Shown here one piece after another: positions 58,901-64,000 of a stretch of 64,000 nucleotides of DNA (positions are counted from its first letter, which is position 1; every line of letters starts with the position of its first letter). The stretch is from Euborellia annulipes (taxonomy: Eukaryota > Arthropoda > Insecta > Dermaptera > Anisolabididae). Under the pieces are notes generated by a model. It saw only the letters and a list, made by a program, of their open reading frames with translations, had not been told where the DNA came from and made no database searches. The translations under genes and the position numbers were made by a program. Location: positions 1 through 64,000 of the forward strand of contig JAKCPI010009549.1 in the NCBI GenBank assembly GCA_023213315.1. The letters run 5' to 3'.

Positions 58901-61849
58901 CGAGGGGCGGGCCGTTGGTTGGGGTTATGGGAGTTTTTGTTATTTATTAAAAATATAAATACTGTACAACGTTTCGACTGCTTATTCTGCAGTCGTTTTC
59001 AATAACACTTGCTCCGACTCAAGTGAACTGATGTATGGTTAATTTACGGAATTTTTAAAATAAATAAGTAAAGTGATTAGAAGGCACAGAGACAAAGACA
59101 GCAGATATGTTTCCTATAGTTATTTTTTGGGCTGTGGTTTCGGTCTCGATATACGCAAACGTAAAAAAAATAAATGTAGAATGAAATACTAATTAAATCT
59201 GAATTAATCATATTTCATCTGGCCAGAACGACAAACTGTTAATAACTATGTAAATGAAAGAGAATTTCTATTTGCTAAGGAACGAACCGAAAAACAAACT
59301 GAATAGGACCAAACTGTGCAAAATTCCATCTAAAAGAAACTATTTAATAAAATAACAAGCTTTTTTTCGACCAACTTTATTTAACGAAATCAAAAGCGAG
59401 GTTTCGTTCTAGAATGGTTTCATCCTCAGGCTTGTTGTTTAATAAAGAAAAAGTTAAAATTTATACAATTTAAACTTTCAACTGTAGGTTGACCCATTTT
59501 GTAAATTCAAATTAAATATACAAATTAAACAGTAACAGGGGCGCCGGAACGAATTTGAATCAGGGGGGGGGGGGGGCAAAAAATTTTTTTTTAGAAAATT
59601 AAAATAATTTAATATGTTCAAATAGTATAAAACAAAAACAAATCTACTTAAAAACTTTAAAAATTTTAAATAAAATCACAATTTTAATAAAATTAAAATT
59701 TTAAAAAATTTGGTAGTGATTTTATCAAAAATGTTTGGAAAAAATTTGGAAAAAAATGAATTTTTTACTCTTTTAATTTTTTTAATTTAGAAGATTTTAT
59801 TTTTCAAAAGTAAAAATATGTCATTTTTAAAAATAAATGAAATAAAAGAAGACATATTGCCCCCTCTGCCCCCCCTATAGGATGCCAGGGGGCAATGAAC
59901 CCTTCCCCCCCCCCCCCCCCAGTTCCGGCGCCTATGAACAGTAAGTTAGTTTTAGTTATTTGTTTCAAAGAATTTATTAAATTTAAAATTATCACTTGAT
60001 AGGTATTCCGACAATTATTTGTAATAATCAGAATGATTATATTCTAACTCTGCTTAAAGGTAGCATTCCGATCTCGGCAGTACTGCCCGGCAGCCACTGC
60101 CCGGCAGCGACTGCCCGGCAGCGACTGCTGTGCGGCGCTGCCAGAAGCATTCGGATAGCTGCGACCGCTGCCCGGCAGTAACCAAATAGCCTTTATAATT
60201 CTTCTCTAAATCATTATTAAAATAATGTTTTTAATATTATCTTCATAGTTATCATATTTAAGAGACCAGATGAGGTTGATTATATGTATGTATTTATTAT
60301 TTCCTTAATATATGCTATAATTTATATAAATAGTTTTTTTTTTTAAGTAAATTTTAATAATATTATTATCAATAAATGAAGAATTATAATACAAATATTT
60401 GAAAAGAATCGGATTTCATTAAAAAAAAAATTAACTAAATGTTCGTGGCTTTTCTTTGGATCGCGGCAGGTTCGTCAAAAAAAATAATTTCAATGAAAAT
60501 TGGACGAGCAACGAACACGAGCCGCAAACTGCTCGCGAGCAGAGCAGAGCGCAGATGTGTACGTACCTTTAATACCGTATATAACTATGTCAAATTTAAA
60601 TGAACGAAAGAGAGAACTCGTGAAGAGACTGATTGAAGACGAAGAAGAGGAAGACGAAATAATGTTGCTATTACTTTCATCAAAGAGGAATGAAATTGAT
60701 TCATTATTGATTCATATGCTCCCATATATTTTCCCGAACAACAATATCCTTATAGAATTTTAGTTAAGAATTGTACAGCGCTGGATTTTTAGAAATTAAA
60801 TCAACCAAAAACTCATCATTTCCTTCAGTAAATGTCGCAATCTTGGCAATTTGAAGCGAGCAGCGCTGCCGGGACTGCTCTCGGAGCGGCTGGGCAGCGC
60901 TGCTGGAATCGGGCAGCCACTGCGCCCCCCGGCGGCGCTGCTGGGTCGCTTGAGTCGGACACTAATTCATAGAAATCCATTTGAGCGGTGCGACGCGGCC
61001 CAGCAGTCGCTGCCGGGCAGTCGCTGCTGGGCAGTCGCTGCCGAGATCGGAATGCTACCTTAAGTGTTAATTTCATAATTAATAAAACCTTTGAAACAAA
61101 TAATCTAGTATTTAATTTGTAGATAATTAATTTTAATTAAAATTTATGTTTATTTTATGTTTGTAATTTTTCTCTTGAAGCTATTGGCGTACTGACGATG
61201 ATCCCAATCTAGGATCGAAACGTTCCCTTTTGTTTGCATTAAATAAAGTTGAATAAAAGCTTTATTTTTGTTATGTTCTTCATCAACTGATCAAAACATG
61301 TAATTTAATGATAGGTTAAACTAAACACAAAAAAATTTTCGCACTCTAATTTAAATCTCTACTTAATGAATAATGTAGAAGAGGGTAGAGTCAAAAAAAG
61401 AGAGCCTCTATTTTTTGACTTCAACGAGATCTTCCATATCATTCATTCACATGACCAGCCACGGAATGCTTTAAGCCTAATGTTGATATTACCTTAATTT
61501 CGTACCAGTTAGAGGTTAAATATGGTGTAATTTAATATTAAATTAAAAAGAATATTTTACAATTCAAGTCATACATCGGTATATTATAAGCGTAGTATCA
61601 AAATAAGAGTAAAGATAAGATCTAAGAGACTTGAATATAGTCGTAATTTTTGATTAATTCAATTACCTGACAATCAGGTGGGGAAGGTAGCAAAGAGAGA
61701 TCAAAACTATCTGCGAAGAAGAGTCCTTGGCATCCAGCGTCCAGGCCGAGGGTAGCTGGGGGTGGACTGAATGTGTCTTGAGATGGCGGGGGTGGCTGTG
61801 CAGACGGCTCGAGCGACTGCAAGCCAGAGAGTGGAACCGTCTGGGGCAT
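43950..61849 (-). CDS. SPDEF: SPDEF/Ets98B-type ETS transcription factor, six exons, 576 codons
   Basis: Exons are 61849-61667, 58454-58011, 56310-56073, 45088-44934, 44825-44672 and 44506-43950. Total coding length is 1731 bases and every splice phase matches (0, 0, 1, 0, 1). The ATG follows the first acceptor directly, so a leader exon lies upstream. Residues 1-285 are proline-, serine- and glutamine-rich with VKKEE and IKTE (SUMO-type) motifs. The Pointed domain (about 285-360) reads ILNISPDPSQWSSDDV, NWLLWT, LTEEQFQQRAP, LFAQLEVWKAAWV, and is followed by SCSG, as in SPDEF. The ETS domain (about 488-572) runs from IHLWQFLKELL through IRWLDREKGVFKIEDS, ARLWGKRKNRPAMNYDKLSR and SIRQYYKKG to VYQFCHP at the C-terminus. 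It binds GGA-core DNA in the nucleus; relatives control epithelial secretory fate (SPDEF) and early fly development (Ets98B). Exon 2 has two compensating one-base shifts (58386-58391 and 58130-58133) that close the exon-wide frame. Intron 3 is 11 kb and packed with transposons. Confidence 0.94.
45089..46272. other. ETS intron segment without other features
   Basis: The 138-codon plus frame at 45391-45807 lies antisense in this intron. It ends in low-complexity phenylalanine/leucine and lacks splice support, so it is not called. Confidence 0.5.
46281..46571. mobile_element. hAT-like element, 8-bp TSD CATTCAGT
   Basis: Ends CAGCGGCGTAACTAG and GGATACGCTACTG. Exact CATTCAGT at 46273-46280 and 46572-46579. 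In ETS intron 3. Confidence 0.9.
47929..47966 (+). repeat. Hammerhead-like core
   Basis: CTGAGGATGAGCGCTCAGG, then TATTCGAAACATCG. Stem II is weak. In ETS intron 3. Confidence 0.4.
48113..48369. mobile_element. hAT-like element, 8-bp TSD ATTCATGA
   Basis: Ends CAGGGGCGTATATAG and CTATATACGCCCCTG (perfect inverse). Exact ATTCATGA at 48105-48112 and 48370-48377. Same subfamily as 36102-36405. Confidence 0.93.
48631..48852 (+). mobile_element. Internally deleted tRNA-derived SINE
   Basis: Head CCCTCGGGCTTGGTGTAGG, then a jump from TATACC directly to CAAATGGCTTAAATAAG, which removes the B box. Tail GTGAGTGTGAGTGAG and an A-run. ATATTAATAT flanks both sides. Confidence 0.8.
48856..50231. other. 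ETS intron segment, AT-rich
   Basis: No supported feature. The frame 49243-49542 (-) arises from a T/A homopolymer region. Confidence 0.5.
50232..50487. mobile_element. TTAA-flanked TIR element (piggyBac-like)
   Basis: TTAA at both ends. AGGCCGGTTTACATGCTACG is the inverse of CGTAGCGTGTAAATCGGCCT. Inner AACGATTTATCG words repeat. No transposase. In ETS intron 3. Confidence 0.8.
51458..51883. mobile_element. TIR element related to 37365-37552
   Basis: GGCCGGTTGCTTCAGATCTA and TAGATGTGAAGCAACCGGC ends, with secondary TAGTCAACTAGC words. No clean target duplication. Confidence 0.65.
51960..52180. repeat. Foldback with two hammerhead-like cores
   Basis: Minus: TTGATGATAGTTGC, then GCAGCCAAAACG (52005-51973). 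Plus: CTGATGATGGATGCTG (52086 on). Flanking arms include TTATTTTAGCAAATAATAAT and TATTTGCTCTAAAATAAA. Confidence 0.5.
52181..53505. other. ETS intron segment
   Basis: A (AAT)n/(ATT)n palindrome lies at 53311-53346 and a TACTTTCTCTTACC half-site at 53001. GGGCTCCTTACACGGTC near 53415 resembles one end of the 28484 element. No gene. Confidence 0.45.
53506..53694 (+). pseudogene. Mariner transposase fragment
   Basis: An open plus frame of about 62 codons reads SDEIVSKIHNAVVNDRRLKK, then an I-REFADFG segment and NILHDVLDMKKLSAQWLPHL. This matches the second helix-turn-helix and the WVPHLL motif region of mariner transposases. The start and the catalytic domain are missing. The hAT-like element at 53695 cuts the frame immediately after. 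Confidence 0.8.
53695..53850. mobile_element. Short hAT-like element, TSD GATAAGTA/AATAAGTA
   Basis: Ends CATGGGCGTAACTTG and CTAGTTTCGCCCAAG. The 8-bp flanks at 53687-53694 and 53851-53858 differ at one base. Inserted at the 3' edge of the mariner relic. Confidence 0.88.
53859..55365. repeat. Family A fragments and AT-rich DNA
   Basis: 53865-53990 (+) repeats the TTAAAGTGTGCTTCAAACAA, CATTTTAAAGAGCATTT block. 55130-55365 (-) is the inverse, extending through TGCCATTGTAACAAAATATA to TTTACATCTGAATTCAAA, the counterpart of 1720-1930. Between them is AT-rich DNA with no gene. Confidence 0.6.
55366..55625 (+). mobile_element. tRNA-derived SINE, full copy
   Basis: GGGCTTGGTCTAGTTGGTAG, the B box GGGTTCGGACCCC, the body, then GTGTGAATGTGTGTGGGTG and an A-run. 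Directly abuts a family A block. In ETS intron 3. Confidence 0.88.
56425..57000. mobile_element. Foldback element with family A arms, about 576 bp
   Basis: The outer arms are AGTAAAGTACTAGTACTCTT and its inverse AGTACTAGTACTTTACAAAT. Inner arms are GATATTTCACTTGAAATTCA / ATTTCAAGTGAAATATC. The central core AAGAAAAGCAATAAAACAGG is shared with 33230-33250. In ETS intron 2. Confidence 0.8.
57001..57145 (+). repeat. Hammerhead-like element copy
   Basis: GATAATGACACAATGAG, TATCGAAATGCGTCAAG, then TTTCAACTAGAGCCAACTGT, the inverse of the 14641-14800 copy. Confidence 0.5.
57210..57866. mobile_element. hAT-like element, 657 bp, TSD TCTGCTAT
   Basis: Ends ATAGGGTAGCCAGAAAT and GTGGCTACGCCTATG, flanked by exact TCTGCTAT (57202-57209, 57867-57874). 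A TACTTTCTCT palindrome sits inside. In ETS intron 2. Confidence 0.82.
58592..58960. repeat. G-rich repeat, possible hAT-like left end
   Basis: CAGGGCCGTGCTTAGGGG at 58624, followed by several G-runs and an AAAATTTT-rich middle. The right boundary is not clear. Frames on both strands are compositional. Confidence 0.45.
58962..59002 (-). repeat. Hammerhead-like core with strong stem II
   Basis: Minus strand: TTGAAAACGACTGCAGAATA, then AGCAGTCGAAACGTTGTACA. The stem GACTGC/GCAGTC is perfect. The CTGAnGA box is degraded. Confidence 0.45.
59536..59936. mobile_element. hAT-like element, 8-bp TSD AACAGTAA
   Basis: Ends CAGGGGCGCCGGAACG and CAGTTCCGGCGCCTATG. Exact AACAGTAA at 59528-59535 and 59937-59944. 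AT-rich interior between G-run and C-run. Confidence 0.92.
60058..61060 (+). mobile_element. PIF/Harbinger-like element, 1003 bp, TSD TAA
   Basis: Perfect terminal AGGTAGCATTCCGATCTCGG and its inverse, each flanked by TAA (60055-60057, 61061-61063). Subterminal CTGCCCGGCAGCGA units repeat at both ends. A 58-codon plus frame from ATG 60587 to 60763 is acidic (MSNLNERKRELVKRLIED, then EEEEDE), similar in character to Harbinger transposase N-termini. The catalytic part is absent. Confidence 0.8.
61192..61226 (+). ncRNA. Hammerhead-like motif with perfect stem II
   Basis: CTGACGA (61192-61198), a T spacer, GATCC, the loop CAATCTA, GGATC, then GAAACG (61217-61222). The conserved boxes are intact and stem II is fully paired. 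Stem III would be the short ACGT type, usable only as a dimer. Activity is untested. Confidence 0.45.
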
Positions 61850-62069
61850 CTGGAAAGAATAAAAAAATACATTTAATCGGAAGAACTAGTGACATATTAA
61901 AAGGAGGAAAATTGAAAATGTTAATAAATTAAAAACATTTCCTGCTGATTTTTTAAGAATAGATATTTATTTCTATTAGACAAATTATTCTTAAAATTAG
62001 TATAAGATTGTATGAAGCATCTGTAAGATGTTGGTTTAAAAAAAAAATAAATAAATCAAGATTATTATT
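61850..62069. other. Upstream of the first ETS coding exon
   Basis: Intron or promoter side of SPDEF. An acceptor (TTCTTTCCAG) ends at 61850, so a leader exon should lie further right, possibly beyond the window. Confidence 0.4.
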
Positions 62070-62082
62070 GGATTATTAATTT

Positions 62083-62229
62083 TTTTTTTTTTAACACTCA
62101 CTCACACTCACACACACATTCACACTGTGCATTCTTATTTAAGCCATTTGGTATCCAAATGTATCCGAACCCGCAACTTTTGGTATACATGGTTAGCACG
62201 CTAACCCCTACACCAAGCCCCGAGGGCAA
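62083..62229 (-). mobile_element. Truncated tRNA-derived SINE with 13-bp TSD
   Basis: T-run, CACTCACTCACACTCACAC, a shortened body, CGAACCCGC (B box), CACCAAGCCCCGAGGG head. Exact GGATTATTAATTT at 62070-62082 and 62230-62242. Confidence 0.88.
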
Positions 62230-62242
62230 GGATTATTAATTT

Positions 62243-64000
62243 GGATCTTAAGAATCCCAATAGCCTGGTAAAGCCATGACAAAGGTCTCGATTCATATTA
62301 CAAGGTAGGTTCAATGTTAAGATTATTAAAAAAAAAAAAATGTTTATTTTTGGAGGCAGAAACCTCTCGAAATATTAACAAATTAACCAGGATGCCATGC
62401 TTTGCCCTTCTCCACTCCCCGACTAGTTCTGGTCCATCCACGATAGAACTCAATTGCTTTACAAAGGAAATCCTGAATTTTCAGGTAATATTTTTTAAGC
62501 TTCCCTAAATAGGATTTTGGTGACCCGAGTATTTTTTCTGGATTATCCATAACGACTTCTATAAGAATTTTTCGAAATTCCAACGTGAAGTTGGTCAAAT
62601 AGAACATAAGAGTCGGACAGCTGGACATCCCGCAATTCCAGTATATTTTAATTGCTAGAAGGCGAGTTGCTAAGTTATATAGGATAGTGTACGAATTACG
62701 GATTTGAACTCTACTCCCAAATGCCACAAAAAATTTGTCAGTATTGTAGCAAAGTGAATTCCACAAACAGAATGCCGGACGGGAACTTAATCTTAAAAAT
62801 AATCTATTCTAAATAGTGAAATGAAGTCTAAAAAGCCTCAGATGCTTTAAAATATTAATATCTCAGATTCGAATATTCAATGTAACGATTTTGTTCCCTA
62901 GTTATCAAGGGAAACACTTATACTAAATTCTAATTGCCAAAAAGAGAATTTATATACGGTTATCAAAGATGTCTCTTTAGCTACATCTACAAGCTCACGA
63001 AAATTTCAAAGGATAGACTATTCTAGTGAAAAAATTTTAAGAAAATTGTTAAAATTACTCTCATTCATATAAACTATCCTCAGATATAAATATTAGATTC
63101 AAGGATATAAAAAAATAAAGGAAGTAAGGCAAAAGAGTGAGGCAACAGTTTTGAAACTAGCTATAGGCTATGTAGAAGGCTTTTTTTTATTTTAATAAAT
63201 CATCTCAATTATTTCCTCATTATTAAATGATTAATTTTTACTTTTTAATTTTATTAAATTCTCTGACATTTATATACTAGGATAAATATCATTCAAAGAG
63301 TCATGACTCAAATCTCTATTTTTTTTTTTTTTTTTCTATTTATTTATTATTGATTCATTATTAATTTTAAGATTCTAAAAAAAAAATTTAAAAAGTTGTA
63401 CTTTTTAATTTTATGTAGGGAATATCTGAATTTTTGATGAGAGATTTAAGTACCATGACTTGCAAAATGAATCTTACACCTGGATTCTGATAATTAGACC
63501 AGTCAAACAACGTGGTCATTCTGACCTCTTCAAGTAAATTTGCTTTATTTGAGAGTTTTTGAAAAGTTTATAATTTTGACTGTCATAAGAATCCCGCCAA
63601 GGGCACGAATTGGGTGTTAATTGGGTTGCCTACTTTTCAGAATTACCAATGCTACTATATTTATTTTAATAATTTCAAGCCATGAATATCTGGCATTTGC
63701 CCCCCTGCCCCCCCCCCCCTTCAAGGGCTCTGATTTTTATAAAATTTTACATTATTCTTAAATAAAATATTTCAAAATATATCTTCGAGTATATAAACTG
63801 TACAAAATTAAACAATTAATTAAATTAAATATCTTTTGGCCAAATTAGAGTACCTATTTGTAAGTAAATTTAAAAAAAAAATTGCCCCCTCTAAGAAAAA
63901 GTTGAAATGACGCACAGTAAAAAAGATGTAGGCCCTATCATTTAGGTCTTAATTCAACAATTTTTATAAATTTCTATGATGATTAAGATGATGATGATGA
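62243..64000. other. Gene-free right end
   Basis: No supported gene; the minus frame 62383-62766 has no domain or splice support. A repeat related to 41140-41235 (GGGCTCTGATTTTTATAAAA) lies at 63690-63900. The window ends in a short (GAT)n tract. Confidence 0.45.

Larger units (their letters stand above)
59390..61260. repeat. Composite hammerhead-like element carrying two insertions
   Basis: A minus core sits at 59429-59401 (CTGAGGATGAAACC, GAACGAAACCTCG) and a plus core at 61192-61226. Between them are halves of the AAATTAAATATACAAATTAA palindrome (59496 and 61081), so the outer parts form one inverted-repeat element. A hAT-like copy (59536-59936) and a Harbinger-like copy (60058-61060) have landed inside it. 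Confidence 0.6.

Noticed and set aside
62383..62766. 127-codon minus frame near the right end
   Set aside because: No domain, no splice support and composition typical of the surrounding DNA.
1..64000. LTR retrotransposons or operon-like gene clusters
   Set aside because: No long direct terminal repeats with a polyprotein and no closely packed co-directional genes are visible.

Overview
This is a eukaryotic, AT-rich, intron-bearing stretch of animal nuclear DNA. Introns follow GT-AG rules, the four recognisable genes are animal genes (a FOXJ1-type forkhead factor, a SPDEF/Ets98B-type ETS factor, a GPI-anchored Ly6-fold protein and a divergent WD40 protein), and most of the remaining DNA is transposable-element debris. 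Gene family content and repeat types fit an arthropod, but the sequence alone does not fix the species.

Layout. 1-10 kb: repeat-rich DNA carrying six well-formed minus-strand splice-bounded segments (2315-9745), probably a non-coding leader, or a transcript continuing off the left edge. About 9.75-10.52 kb: candidate divergent promoter interval. 10525-12551 (+): four-exon WD40 gene. 12.6-22.3 kb: gene-free DNA with mariner, hAT-like, SINE and foldback elements. 22310-24124 (-): two-exon FOXJ1 with a SINE inside the intron that splits the forkhead domain. 24.1-36.7 kb: repeats, including a LINE tail, foldbacks and a 120-bp tandem array. 36776-39277 (-): three-exon Ly6 gene. 39.3-43.9 kb: repeats. 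43950-61849 (-): six-exon SPDEF/Ets98B gene of 576 codons, with an 11-kb intron full of nested transposons. 61.9-64 kb: repeats.

The genes show no sign of acting as one system. They are independent loci: a candidate motile-cilium regulator (FOXJ1), an epithelial/neural ETS regulator (SPDEF/Ets98B), a surface Ly6 protein and a beta-propeller scaffold.

The most striking features are in the repeats. First, about 16 loci share a short core (CTGAnGA, one spacer base, a paired stem, then GAAAC), usually inside an inverted repeat. It resembles the type I hammerhead ribozyme core known from Penelope-like retroelements. Second, a swarm of short hAT-like elements (TIR near CAGGGGCGTA, G-runs just inside) includes ten copies with 8-bp target duplications at both ends. 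Third, several nested insertions can be ordered in time. Fourth, one exon of the ETS gene carries two compensating one-base shifts at homopolymers.
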